64,000 bases of DNA from Coffea arabica (GCF_036785885.1 NC_092316.1:48741001-48805000), one strand, 5' to 3'. Positions 48,801 to 59,438 are shown, numbered from the stretch's first letter. Notes: generated by a model not told the origin, from the letters alone. Numbers and translations: made by a program.

Positions 48801-49181
48801 AACAACCTGGTCTGTTTGGTAAAGAAGACTCAAAATACGTACAATTCAGCTGCTGCAGACAAATATATTGCTATCATTGCTCACATCAGGAACTCAACTC
48901 CTGAAGAACTTGCTGTCATATCAAAGTACACTACAAACTATGCAACCACATCAGCATCCTGGAACTCTGGTAGTGCAACAAGCTTAGCTGAAGTAGCAGA
49001 AAAAACAGGCCGCATCTCTCAAGGAACTGCAATAGATGTCGCAATGACAGAAATGGAGACGAGGAAAAGAGCTGGCCCACCCAATTTCGACAACTCATCT
49101 TCCACAAAGTCCAGCGAAGGAACCAGTGATGCATCACCTGCACAACAAGAGGATGGAACCACCAAGAAGCAACGCAACTGA
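42852..49181 (+). CDS. Helitron RPA1-like single-strand DNA-binding protein, multi-exon
   Basis: Plant Helitrons often carry a relative of the large RPA subunit, thought to protect single-stranded DNA during transposition. Predicted exons are 42852-42995, 45972-46242, 46315-46399, 46474-46598, 46721-46799, 46905-47034, 47104-47260, 48547-48667 and 48759-49181. Phases agree through the seventh exon. The acceptor at 47103, not the one at 47084, avoids an in-frame stop. The N-terminal OB fold opens MDSNLVRFYEISPELSDW and runs into YQKLVFVDAE/GRKAQAMIYG. A zinc-ribbon follows (WYNACPICYKYL…CTSCHKRIRV), then the C-terminal OB fold (CRLTVQLIDHTGSITLDL) and a Ser/Thr-rich tail ending KKQRN. The 47261-48546 gap does not keep phase, so a very small exon is probably missed or the gene is damaged there. 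The first intron is 3.0 kb. Confidence 0.82.
42996..45971. other. Large first intron of the RPA-like gene
   Basis: A 2,976-bp stretch between a GTAATAG donor and a CTTCAG acceptor. No domain is recognised in its short frames. Its size against the other introns (about 70-120 bp) suggests that foreign sequence was inserted, but I cannot define ends. Confidence 0.5.
47261..48546. other. Second large intron of the RPA-like gene
   Basis: A 1,286-bp AT-rich stretch with a C-run at 47531-47539 and no recognisable gene. A tiny exon may be hidden here because the flanking exons differ in phase. Confidence 0.45.
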
Positions 49182-49537
49182 GAACTTAAGGCTGCCCTAT
49201 TCAACTATCTAAACTCGTCTACTACTACTACTATAACTAAATAAGGGACTCCATAGAGCCAAAACTACTGCATTTACCATATCTCCAATCTTCCCTTCAT
49301 GCACTATTACTACTGGCCTCATTCTCTTACTTTATGGATTTCTTTATGGATTATATCTGGTTTGCAATGGTAACTGCTTCTCATTATTTGATGGCTATAT
49401 CTTCTTGCAATGTTAACATGGCAACAAACCTCCTTCCCCAGAGGCACCAACATTCTTATCTGCCTATACAGTTGAACCACTGTATTGTGGATGTAGGTAC
49501 TCCACAAATCAACCTCCTTCCTCACAGGCACCAAACA

Positions 49538-49568
49538 CCTGCGCGATGCGCGGGCCCTTCCCCCCTAG
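49538..49568 (+). other. Helitron 3' terminus: hairpin plus CTAG
   Basis: CCTGCGC, loop GAT, GCGCGGG form a 7-bp stem with one T-G pair, followed ten bases later by CTAG and a flanking T. Confidence 0.85.
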
Positions 49569-50281
49569 TTAAATAGATATGGATTGGTTTATATTTTTTG
49601 GACTTTTAGCCTCCATTTATTAATAGAATAATTCATTTTTTTGTAAAATAAATAAAATTTTAGTTGATTAAATGAATGTTTCTTTGAATTATAAATATAG
49701 TTGATAAATTAATAATTTATTAATTCTATTAATACAATTGGTCCTAATGGTATTAATTTATAGAGGTTTTACTGTACATTGAATGTTGTTTATTTAATAA
49801 TGAATAGATCTTTTTTTTTTCCTCTTTGAGATTTCATATGTTTAAGTGAAATTCAGAATTTATATAGGTCACAGTTGAAGATATTAGATTTAGTGGCATA
49901 GTTTGGAATTTAATCAAAATACTGTCTTTATTGCAAATAAGCAAAACGCCTATACGCCTATCTTAAATTCTTAATCATCTGTTATCTTCCTTCTCATTGA
50001 CTTTTTCTCATCTGCATATTCTTTTTCTCCATACATCACTTCTCTATCTCTTATTTTCTTTTTCAAGTTACGATCTTCTTTCTTTCTAATTCGAAAGTTC
50101 TAAAAAATTTTTCCACTTTGCTTCCTGTCCGTCCTCTCCTTCACTATCAACATCCACTCAAAAAAGTAAAGTACCAGAAAAATTTTCAAAGCGTCTAAAA
50201 TGGATCTAATACCCCTATTTTGTGGACAGAAGTACTTTGTAGTAAACCAAAGAGTCTGAAGTAACACAGTTCCTAATGCCC
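49569..50281. other. AT-rich intergenic sequence
   Basis: No gene seen. A pyrimidine-rich patch lies at 49985-50160. Confidence 0.4.
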
Positions 50282-50289
50282 CTCTTAGG

Positions 50290-50865
50290 TTATGTTTTCA
50301 GAATAGGATCGGGTATTGACTCGGTCGAACTTAGGGGTCAGAGGTCAATGGATTCAATCGGGTTCGATCGGGGTTGAATCGGATGACGTCATAAATAAAA
50401 ATTATTTAAAAATTAAAATATTATATGTAAAATATATAATAACATGTTAATATTAATAAAGGTATATTCATATATATTTGACGTTTTAAATATATTTAAC
50501 AAGAAAATACAAATAAATTAGAACAATCAAGTAGCAATTTATATTATTTAATGAGCATTAACAAGTTTAGAATTAAAATTATGGATTTAATTGAAAAATA
50601 ACACCAAACTTTAAGACAACATTTTATAAAGTATGAAATATTTGAAGTATATTAGTAATTTTTAACAACCTAGGGGTCAAAACATAATATTAAAAATATT
50701 TTGACCTTTCAAAAAAATTTTAAAAAAAAAGGGACCGGGTTCATATTTTTTCGGTCAAACCCGATTTTTGACCTAGTTTGACCAAGTTTTTGATTTTCTG
50801 ATTTTTAGAATTAATTCGGATCAAACAATTGGTTGGTTCTCGGTTCGACCAGCCAAAAAACAGAA
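50290..50865. mobile_element. hAT-type MITE, 576 bp, 8-bp TSD CTCTTAGG
   Basis: CTCTTAGG stands at 50282-50289 and 50866-50873. The ends are imperfect inverted repeats (TTATGTTTTCAG against TTCTGTTTTTTG). The sub-terminal parts are rich in CGGTCGAAC and GGTTCGACC type motifs in opposite orientation. An 8-bp duplication fits the hAT superfamily. The inner part is AT-rich and non-coding. Confidence 0.7.
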
Positions 50866-50873
50866 CTCTTAGG

Positions 50874-51455
50874 CTCTAATTCACTATTACTCTATAGTCT
50901 GTGGTTAAGGAAGACGACAGATTTCTAGACAACTGGTACTACACAAAATGCAGAAACCATGCTAAACCACCAGTGCTTGATCAGACGAACAAAATTTCCT
51001 GAAAACACACAAGCTATCCATGATCCAAAGTTGTGTACAATTGACAAAAGTGATGCAGTCAACAAAGAACTCTGATAATTGAAAATTAAAGATTTTCATG
51101 ATTTTCCTCAAATTTCAACTAGGAACCACAATAGGATTTTATTTAAGTTCATCATAGCTTTAATTTTTAAGAGTTTCTATTGTTTTATGTCATAAGTAGT
51201 TTGGTCTTTAAGCAGTAATAGAAATTTCCAAAATATGTCTGTATTGAATCTTTATTCTATTAACTAAGTAATTGCAGTCATCGTTAGAGGGTAAATTCCT
51301 AGAAGTTTTTAGAGTTCTACAACTAGCTAATTTCCTACTGAGGATGGAAATAGGAGCCTCTTGGACAGCCTTTTGGTTTATGCATACTTTATGTTGCTAT
51401 GTTACTCTTTGGAGAGAAATTGATGAATAAGAATTGACTTTTGTTTAGTAATTGA
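50874..51455. other. Intergenic sequence, no gene seen
   Basis: AT-rich, short frames only. Confidence 0.35.
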
Positions 51456-52320
51456 CTTATGTCTCCACTTTTCTCTCAAAAGTATTGGGATATCATCGGT
51501 CGTGACATGGTGAATGCTGTAACCAGTTTCTTCTACACAGGGAATCTGTTGAGAGCTGTTAATGAAACTCTTATAACTCTGATCCCTAAGATTGATAACC
51601 CTCTAAACTTGACTCAGTATAGGCCTATCAGTCTGTGCAACACAACGTATAAAATCATCTCTAAGGTGCTGGCAAATAGGCTGAAAATGGTTCTTAACAA
51701 GTGCATCAGTGAGACTCAATCTGCTTTTGTCCCTGGTAGGTAGATTATTGATAATGTTCTTAGTGCACAAGAAGTCATGCATTTTCTAAAAAACAAAAGA
51801 AAAGGAAAGGTAGGTTTTATGGACCTGAAGTTGGATATGTCTAAAGCCTACAATAGGGTTGAATGGCAGTTTGTAGGGAGAATGATGATGCGCATGGGCT
51901 TCTGCTCCATTTTTGTTCGTTGGATCATGTCCTGTGTTTCTTCTGTGTCTTATTCATTTAACCTAAATGGAGAAAGGGTGGGATTCATCAAAGTCAGTAG
52001 AGGGTTGAGACAAGAGAACCCCCTTTCTCCTTACCTTTTCTTGATTTGTGCAGAGGGACTATCTCATATGATCAACAGGGACATGAGCCAAGGAAATATC
52101 ACAGGAATCAAAATCAGCAAAAGCAGCCCCCAAATTTCGCACTTATTCTTCGCAGATGATTCGCTAATATGCTGTAAAGCAACAGTCCAGGAGGCCAAGC
52201 AGGTGAAGGATATCCTATAACTTAGGAGGCTGGTATATCTATAACCAGTGGTGGGTGTCAAACCAGCAAAAATAAAATTCCTAATCTTAAGTCACGAATT
52301 AAGTCCACTATGGTACTGGA
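51456..52320 (+). pseudogene. LINE reverse-transcriptase fragment
   Basis: The frame encodes the middle of an L1-type ORF2 RT: LITLIPKIDNPLNLTQYRPI, SLCNTTYKIISKVLANRLK, QSAFVPGR, then MDLKLDMSKAYNRVEW, RGLRQENPLSPYLFLICAEG and the catalytic HLFFADDSLI. A TAG at 51741-51743 breaks the frame after VPGR, where relatives have glutamine. More stops follow from about 52218. The endonuclease and the C-terminal zinc-binding part are missing, so the copy is truncated at both sides. It does not overlap in content with the LINE piece at 17 kb. Confidence 0.88.
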
Positions 52321-52329
52321 GCAGGGACT

Positions 52330-53870
52330 TAGGCTGTGCAATGGGTTACTAGGTTCACCCTGGCGCCAGAGTTTGCTTGATCTAATATACCAAAGTATCT
52401 TAATTACATGAAAGATAAAATTCGAATATAGCAGTGAGCAGGGTCGAATCCACAGGGACTTGGGAATTTATTTTGAATGAATGTAACATTAAATAAAAAT
52501 GGGGGGGGGGGATTGATATGGAACTGTCTAATTTAATTGCTCAAATAAAAATAAGACAATCGCAGATAAAATAAATAACAATAAATATAAAGTAAATTAA
52601 CGGAAGGAAAATCTCTAGTCAAAGGTATAATCTCCACTAACGGTTCGAATCATTGATCATAGATGCAGAGATAAAATCCTTCATTTACAAATAAACTGGT
52701 TATGGTTGTCAACAAGCTCTGACAACCTGCCTAACCTTCCTGATTCGATAACCACAACAAGCTCTGTGGTTATTGCCCTAGCCAATTAAGTAGTCCTAAA
52801 CACGCTCTTAGGATTTAACCTATTGACAGCATTAATCATTAGACTGGCCACCAATTATAACCAACAAACACACACGCTCGGTTTATTTAGGCTATATCAT
52901 ATATTTCCGCAACAACAACTCAAAAGTTTCTACTACAATTGAATCATGTCACTTGCCACATGCACTAAAATTACCCAACAATTACGGATTGAGCACTCTT
53001 AGATGGCTGTTAATTACTCACACAATTAAACAGTGATCAAGTATTTAATTGCAAGAAATAATCATATGCATAAGTGAACAGGAAATATATAAATACTTGC
53101 AAATTAAAGAACGTAGGCAAATCAATTCGATCTCACAGTTTTGTCGAACCAAAGCTTCGATTTAACCTCTGACTAGATGAAGAAATTAGCCACTCCTCAT
53201 AGTTGAATTGCAGCCAAAAGTACTACTCGAGTTCTTAATTGAAAAATGAAAATAAGTTGGGAAAAGGAAGGAAAAACGGGACGGAACAGAATGGCCTGCG
53301 TCGATTTTCAGAGTCCTCTCTCCTTTGCCCTTCCGTTTTCTCCTTTTTTTTTTTCTCCTCTTCAGTTGAACCCGAGGTCTTGTTTGACCTAGCGTTCCCC
53401 CAGGGTTTCTTTAGCGTTTCATTACTTTTTTTCCAAAAATGGGCCTCGTGTGCAATTGAAACTCAATGGGATGCGGACTTTCTGCTGCATCAGTTGTACT
53501 GTTCTTTGCCGTAAACTAACCAAAAGCAAAAACCCAAAACGCTTGCTAACTTGATGCAGTAACAATCATCAACCGAACAGGGCATTGTAGATGAATACTC
53601 CTAGATGGTTTCCACACCCCATCATCCCTGATGTAGCAGTTTTCAAGTATCAACTAAGAAACTTGTATCAAGATTTTCTTAATGAAATTTCCTCAATTAG
53701 GCTTCAATTTCTCCTTTTCTGCCTCAATTGACTTGAAGTTCCTAGAAATCACACAAAAATTCAAATATAAGTAGAATCTAGCAAATTATCACAACATTTG
53801 GTCAAAATAAAGGGAGAAATATTAACAAATAAACTGCCTAATTTGCGCATTAACAACCAGTATCTATATC
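52330..53870. other. Non-coding, probable LTR-element-derived (LARD-like) sequence
   Basis: Includes a G11 run at 52500-52511 and CAGGGTCGAATCCACAGGGA near 52439, a phrase I associate with plant gag-less LTR elements. There is a paired CAAGCTCTGACAACC / CAAGCTCTGTGGTTA stretch, and a T-rich tail. I see no LTR pair, no target duplication and no protein. The frame at 53239-53514 is low-complexity. Confidence 0.35.
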
Positions 53871-54086
53871 TATCCAAAAAGTTTTGTAGCAGAGTTCATT
53901 CTGCATTGTGCGGTGTCCTGCAGGTAATGGTGATGAAATGTACCATTCACAGCCGCACTAAACTTCTTGGATTAGTCTCCTTAGCAATAGTGTAATGAGG
54001 TACATGATCGTAACAGTAAGTAAAGTTGATGAAACGAACAAGAAGAACAAGAGAGAAAACGGAAAGTATGCCAAATGCTATAATAC

Positions 54087-54252
54087 CCTGGTGAGAGCAT
54101 TGGCAGAGTAGAGAGAATATTTGGCGACAGCTTTCTGCATTGCTGTCACAAAGCAATATCCTGACTTCACTCCGTTCAGTGGCACTGTGGTTTTTAGCCC
54201 CATTACCACGAAAACCACCCTCACTCTTTATGACATTTTTTCCCCTATTCAT
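54087..54252 (-). pseudogene. TOC1/PRR1-like first-exon fragment
   Basis: On the minus strand the ATG at 54252 opens a short frame ending RSEVRILLCDSNAESCRQIF, SLLCQCSHQ, then a GT donor at 54086. The start of the pseudo-receiver domain of the clock protein TOC1 (PRR1) reads closely like this (RVRILLCDND…EVFTLLSECSYQ), with an intron right after it. No second exon with the rest of the receiver domain was found to the left. I infer a duplicated or transposed exon, not a gene. The family call rests on about 30 residues. Confidence 0.5.
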
Positions 54253-54259
54253 TGCATGT

Positions 54260-55660
54260 AATGCATACACCTCACCTAATAGAAGCCTTGAGCAACAATT
54301 TAAGCATCGCAGAGAGCTTATAAATAATGCCAATCCAACAACTCCACATGCATGTCTGTAAAATATCTTGATTTTTTCTACACTTTCAGGGATAGCAGAG
54401 CAGTGAAAAAACATATATCCTATAAATTGTCCAACAAGAGTTTGGTCTGCCAAATCCTTCCTGTACGCCTAATTGAATTTCAATGACTAGAACGTGCCAG
54501 ATATTTATCTTCTCTAGGTGATACTGTTTTGAGTTTGACTACATTTACATGATTTCAAGGCAAGAATCAAATGACTTAAGAAGCAATATCTGGATAATGA
54601 ACTTGATAGTTGCTGTAATTCACTATGGTAGGAACACAAGCTTAGCACTGTGCATTTCAAGCATACTCATTCTACCATGCAAAGAAATGAACTCATTATG
54701 CAATCGTGCCAGCTTAAAGCATAAACAAGTTTAAAAGAATAATCTATACTCTCAGTTTGTACTTTTCAGAGAGACTTTTACATAACTAAAACTGCACCTT
54801 TGGCTGGAATCGAAAAAAATCTAGCAGCAATCATAATACTCAGTTCACCTCTTATACACCTTTTGGAGCAGTTAAAATGCCATTGCACTGTGATACGAGA
54901 GAACAAAGTTTCCAAGAGCTGGTTGTTGTTGACAGCTAATTCATTGACAAGCCTAAATCCTGTGCAGTGGTTTGGATTAGACTGTTGTTTCTCAATGATA
55001 TTCCTCTTTGACTTACTATTAGATAACAACAGAAGAAACTTGCAAACCACATAATGAAGACTGTCTTCTTTTACTTCTGTATTAATTACATGACAGTTTC
55101 TTTTCCTTACCTACTTGAGATTTAACAGTTGGAGGAAAGACAAACTAAGCAAGCACATATAATGCCTAAACCTGAAATCAAGACTATTAAGGGAGTCTAA
55201 TGATCTTATCAGTCGTGTCAGATTATACCGTAATAAGCACAAGCCTTTTATCAACGTGGGACAGTATAGTACTTTTAGAGTTTCTTATTATTCCTATGTT
55301 GTCCTCAATCTGATGGAGACCTGCATCTATAACTTCGAGCATTTATAGATGCTAATACCTTAATAATACCTTAATTATGCCATTTCCTGGATAACAGATT
55401 TTGTTTCATTAACATGAAGAAAGCCAGCTACTGCCTTCTTCTGCTTAAGCTTAACCAATGTTCTACTTATGCTTTCCCAATTGTGGTAAGCAAAATCAGT
55501 TATGCAGGCAATTAAAGCTATTACCATCTAGGGAAGGCGAAAGGCAACTGATAACATGATCAGACAATAGAATATTATCTTATATAATTATTATTAATTA
55601 TTATCTTAACTTATTATCTATTATCTATATTATTTATTAATTACTATATTAAAAGCCGGA
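54260..55660. other. Intergenic sequence right of the TOC1-like exon
   Basis: No gene identified. The minus frame at 54778-55050 has no recognisable family. It may include 5' flank of the captured TOC1-like exon. Confidence 0.35.
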
Positions 55661-55661
55661 T

Positions 55662-55875
55662 GAGTCTTGGCATTGAAGGGTGTAAGCATTTTTTTCATCT
55701 TGGTTTTTGTTGTGCCCATATTACATTCATCTTTCAGTTAGAATTGTTACATTTTAATTGTTATAGTAACTAAAAATATGAAACATTCCAATTGATTAAA
55801 TCTCAATAATAATGGTAATTAAAATGAAAAACTCCCCATTAAAATTATTTAGGACCCTTACTCTCCATCTCCAAT
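55662..55875 (+). repeat. 214-bp repeat, copy 1 (partner at 60726-60942)
   Basis: It matches 60726-60942 over its full length with scattered changes, from GAG(T/C)CTTGGCATTG to CTCCATCTCCAAT. The start corresponds to the end of an exon-like piece in copy 2. Confidence 0.8.
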
Positions 55876-56521
55876 CTTACGTAAGTCAAAGTTTCTTATC
55901 TGAAGCAATTTTTACTCAAAATAGTGTAACCAGTTGCATTAGCCATGATTTTAAGATTGTAAAAAATGTTAATATAAAAAATAGCTGCTCTTAGAACAAA
56001 AGAGAAATATATAAGAACAAAAGAGTCCATATTCATTTAAAAATTTTTGATATGAATATCAAGAGATAGATGTATAATTATGTGCTTTTTATCAGTATGA
56101 AGAAATACTCAAAGAAAAGCAAAAATTAAAGAATCCAACTATTTCTATTAAATTGAATGCCAATTAACAATTGAATAGCCAATCTAAAATAATTAAGCAG
56201 TATAAATCATTTACATTATTTATTATCCTCAACAACACTTAGAAAAAATGTAAATAAACCGAATTCAACAATACATCTCACATTATTCAATTCAAATTCA
56301 CAAAACAAAAAAATTGAAAAGTTCAATTGGAAAGATATAAAATAGAATAATTAAATATTCATGTGAAGTTGGATATGAGCATAGTTCATATATTTTATTC
56401 TTAAATAATTAATTCATTCTAATTGTATAATTGCATTTTGTTTAACTTAGCAAGGAAAAAAAATAACATTCAAAATGTTGATACAAATTTTTTCAATTGT
56501 TAAAATTTGTTGATTTCATCG
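55876..56521. other. AT-rich intergenic sequence
   Basis: No gene or repeat border seen. Confidence 0.35.
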
Positions 56522-56708
56522 TAAACTTAAGGGAAAATGGCCATTTTCGTTCCTAAACTTTTTTTTAGAGTCGATTTAGTCCTTAACTTTTATTTCTAAC
56601 CAATTTAATACATAAACTTAATTTTCAGATCCAATTAAGGACTTCTATGGCGGCGCCACCACCTAAAAGCAATTTATCTCCTAACTTAAACGTTAAACAA
56701 GGGCATTT

Positions 56709-57056
56709 TTGGAAACTTCAGATTATCTCCTGTCCGACAGCAGCAACAGCAGCTACTTCTTGATTTTGTTCTTCTTGCTGTGCTGCTGCTACGGAGCAGG
56801 CATTCATCTTCTCATCCCTGGCCGAAGCAGAAGACAGACAAGGGGTCTTTTTATCAAGAGGAGGAGACCTTTTTCCTCCTCTAGATCTAGACACAACAGC
56901 CCTGCTGCCACCGCCACCGCCACCGCCACCACTGGTTGGCGGAGACTTGTTGCCAACAAGTCACGATCGCTCTTCCAAATTCCGCCTGTTCATGGCCCAA
57001 AAGTCACAAAGATGTTTCAAGTTTTTTTTTTATATAGAGCCGAGCAAGACAGGTGA
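56709..57056 (+). other. Open frame inside the Pack-MULE, unrecognised
   Basis: A 115-codon frame starts inside the left TIR (METSDYLLSD). It continues with a hydrophobic stretch (FLILFFLLCCCYGAGIHLL), a basic stretch and an Ala-Thr repeat from a CCACCG tract. I recognise no family. It could be part of a second captured gene or a chance frame. Confidence 0.3.
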
Positions 57057-57393
57057 TGACACTTGTTGATTTTGGTTGGTTGAAAAAAAAAATCAAAGAA
57101 TCTCAAGTCTGCTACTACAGAAAAGCAAAGGAGAGTTGTTTCCGTAGTCACAATATATATTGTAAGTAAGTAGTACTTTATTACGTTTAGTGGTATTGCA
57201 GATAAATCAAGGGCAGGGCAGGCAACAGAAAGTACCCTCTTTTAATCCCCACCTAAAAAGAAGAAAAGCACATACAAACCAGCCACATACTAATATTCAA
57301 AGCAGGTACTTGCTGCCATCATAACACCATGGGATACTAATATTCAAAGCAGGTACTTGCTGCTTACTAATATTCAAATGGGCGTCTGAGTCT

Positions 57394-57551
57394 GGGGTGG
57401 TTTTGAAATGGTTTGCAATTGAACTAGAATCATGGGATCTGTAGTGGTAGAAATTTATGGACCTCAAACGTTGGGGTGGTTTTGAAATGGTTTGCAATTG
57501 AACTAGAATCATGGGATCTGTAGTGGTAGAAATTTATGGACCTCAAACGTT
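57394..57551. repeat. Perfect 79-bp tandem duplication
   Basis: The unit starting GGGGTGGTTTTGAAATGG occurs twice without a spacer at 57394-57472 and 57473-57551. I see no mismatch between the copies. Confidence 0.9.
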
Positions 57552-57780
57552 GGAGAACAGAGGGTGATCTAGCAAGCTTGGGTTGTTGAGGATGAAGATC
57601 ATTTTGGGAGTTTTGCTGGTGCTGATGGTTGTGGTGCTGTTTCTGGTTAGCTAAAGTCGAACTAATTGCAGTGGTACCAATCATGAGATTGAGGAGAACA
57701 AAGAAAACATCAGGAGTAAACCAGCTGTTCATGGATGCCCAGATCGAAGGTATAGTGATTGACACAGATTCCTCAAACAT
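57398..57780 (-). pseudogene. Captured DUF4408-protein gene fragment in the Pack-MULE
   Basis: The minus-strand frame begins MFEESVSITIPSIWASMNSW, followed by the membrane segment FTPDVFFVLLNLMIGTTAIS and a linker. It then has LARSPSVLQRLRSINFYHYR. This is the N-terminal half of plant DUF4408 proteins, often fused to DUF761. The upstream frame extension to 57846 is probably 5'UTR. A perfect 79-bp tandem duplication (57394-57472 and 57473-57551) shifts the frame, and the DUF761 end is missing. So it is a broken copy. Function of the parental proteins is poorly known. Confidence 0.72.
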
Positions 57781-58186
57781 CGTGCAACTTTTGTTCTTCA
57801 GAAATGGAGGGCTGGAATATTGAGGGCTGGAATATTGGGAACCCACTCGCCTGCATTTACAGATTTCCTCTTCTACTTTCTCAATTACAATGTAAACTCA
57901 AAGGTGGATGAAAAGAGAAGGATAAAAGGAGGAGGAGGAGGAGGTGGTGGTGCTGGTGATGGAGGTTGACAGTGAAAAGGAGATAATTTAAAGTTTTCAA
58001 AAATGCCCTTGTTTAACGTTGAATTAGGAGATAAATTGCTTTTAAGTGGTGGCACCGCCACAGAAGTCTTTAATTGGATCCAAAAATTAATTTTATGTAT
58101 TAAATTGGCCAGAAATAAAAGTTAGGAACTAAATCAACTCTAAAAAAAAGTTTATGGACGAAAATGGCTATTTTCCCTAAACTTAA

Positions 58187-59120
58187 CCATGGGTTTATAT
58201 TTAAGTAAAACAAGAGGCACATCTAAACTCTGGCCAGTAAATGAGCTTGCCAAGAGGTGAAGGAAGGGTGAGTGTGATGAAAATAGTTAGAATGATAAAA
58301 TCTAACAAGCCATTTTATTTACTCTAATAGCTCTCTAGCAATTGATTTTATGACTTAAGTCCTTACTTTTCTAATAATTATGAATTCTATTTACAAGGCT
58401 CACACTTAGACATGTGTACATGTATTTCCTGTTTGACAAAATCTTTTGCATAACATTAGAAAAATAATATTATGATTTAGAAAAAATAACCTGTTTCATC
58501 CCTCACATTTCATAAAAATATTCTTTTCATCCCTCACATTTAAAACGAAACAAATTGGTCCTTCACATTTAAAAACCTATGCTTTTACATCTTAAAAATA
58601 AACTCTTAGTTATAAATCAAACCATCTAATCTAACAACCCGACTACAAATTTTGGAGATAGAATTGATAGATCACTTGCAAAAACATATTTCCAACAAAT
58701 AAATTAAAATAATTAAAAAATCTTAATTAAAACCCATTTGTTTCTTCAAAAGAACGAAATAGTGCTAAAGCTCTCAAGCACTAAACCCTTAGACATATTC
58801 CTCAGTTTTGTTACAACATAAGGGCAAGCTCAGGGAATGATTTATACCAAAAGGGGAAAGCTTATGCATGATAGATTCATTGTACAAGTAGCTGTTGGCT
58901 AACCATAAATGATGATGATTGTATTATTACTTTGATAAGCTAAATAAACAGAGAGCTTGCATCCTTTTTACCAAAATAGATCTTTGACAACATTCAGTTA
59001 CAGCTGTTCTGAAACATGGGAGAACAAAGTCAAGGGGTGCCACCCCTTATACCAAATTAGAGTAGTGTTACCACTATATTATTTTGACCTGCCTATGATA
59101 ATCTTGCAATGAAAGTACAG
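58187..59120. other. Intergenic sequence
   Basis: AT-rich. Phrases such as TTCATCCCTCACATTT and TTGGTCCTTCACATTT near 58495-58570 look like part of a MULE-type TIR, but no partner was seen. No gene. Confidence 0.35.
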
Positions 59121-59217
59121 TAAAAATTTTGCAGGTAAAGAGCTCCAAGGACTTTCTTGCAAATCTTCTCCAGTCCTTTTCCAGGATTTATTGATGTGTC
59201 TACAACATCATAGGTTT
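59105..59217 (-). other. Exon-like fragment, unidentified
   Basis: On the minus strand a CCTCAG acceptor is followed by an open stretch reading TYDVVDTSINPGKGLEKICK then KVLGALYLQ, ending at TAG. It looks like a terminal exon. I do not recognise the protein, and no upstream exon was found nearby. Confidence 0.3.
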
Positions 59218-59381
59218 CTGAGGAATAAGTGAAGTGATTTGTCTAACATATGTAAGCTAAGTGTTAATTGTTGTAAAACAACCAGAATTAGGAATTATAC
59301 AGTGGAATCACATATACAAGATTAGAGTCATTCTAAATTTTGCACAAGTTCAAAAGCTCGTACAGTAGTTAAGTGATCCTT

Positions 59382-59383
<2 letters not shown>

Positions 59384-59438
<55 letters not shown>
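59384..59438. repeat. (TA)n microsatellite, about 55 bp
   Basis: An uninterrupted TA run. Confidence 0.98.

Larger units (their letters stand above)
32180..49568 (+). mobile_element. Helitron, about 17.4 kb, with Rep/helicase and RPA-like genes
   Basis: Helitrons move by rolling-circle replication, start with TC, end with CTRR, have a hairpin close to the 3' end, and insert between A and T without target duplication. Here the 3' end is clear: a 7-bp-stem hairpin CCTGCGC-GAT-GCGCGGG (49538-49554), a C-rich spacer, and CTAG at 49565-49568 followed by T. The best 5' end is TCCTTATACTATATAAG at 32180, preceded by A. The Rep/PIF1 gene and the RPA-like gene lie between, both on the plus strand, as in plant autonomous Helitrons. 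The 5' end is less sure: a similar TCTATACTATATAC occurs at 35384, which I read as a separate nested element. The identity of the element rests on the coding genes and is secure. Confidence 0.8.
56531..58177. mobile_element. Pack-MULE, 1,647 bp, with 9-bp TSD TAAACTTAA
   Basis: The terminal inverted repeats are about 205 bp (56531-56735 and 57973-58177), starting GGGAAAATGGCCATTTTCG. They match across nearly their whole length with scattered substitutions. TAAACTTAA stands on both sides (56522-56530 and 58178-58186). Long TIRs with a 9-bp target duplication define Mutator-like elements. No transposase is present. The inside holds a host-gene fragment (57398-57780, minus), making it a Pack-MULE. 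Confidence 0.88.

Noticed and set aside
52300..52330. TGGTACTGGAGCAGG read as an initiator-Met primer site
   Set aside because: Matches the TGGTATCAGAGC consensus poorly and has no LTR end next to it.
53239..53514. 91-codon frame as a small gene
   Set aside because: Composition driven by a poly-T/TC tract, no conserved motif; neighbouring text looks transposon-derived.
58495..58575. CATCCCTCACATTT-type text as a third MULE end
   Set aside because: Similar to common plant MULE TIRs, but no inverted partner or target duplication found within a few kilobases.
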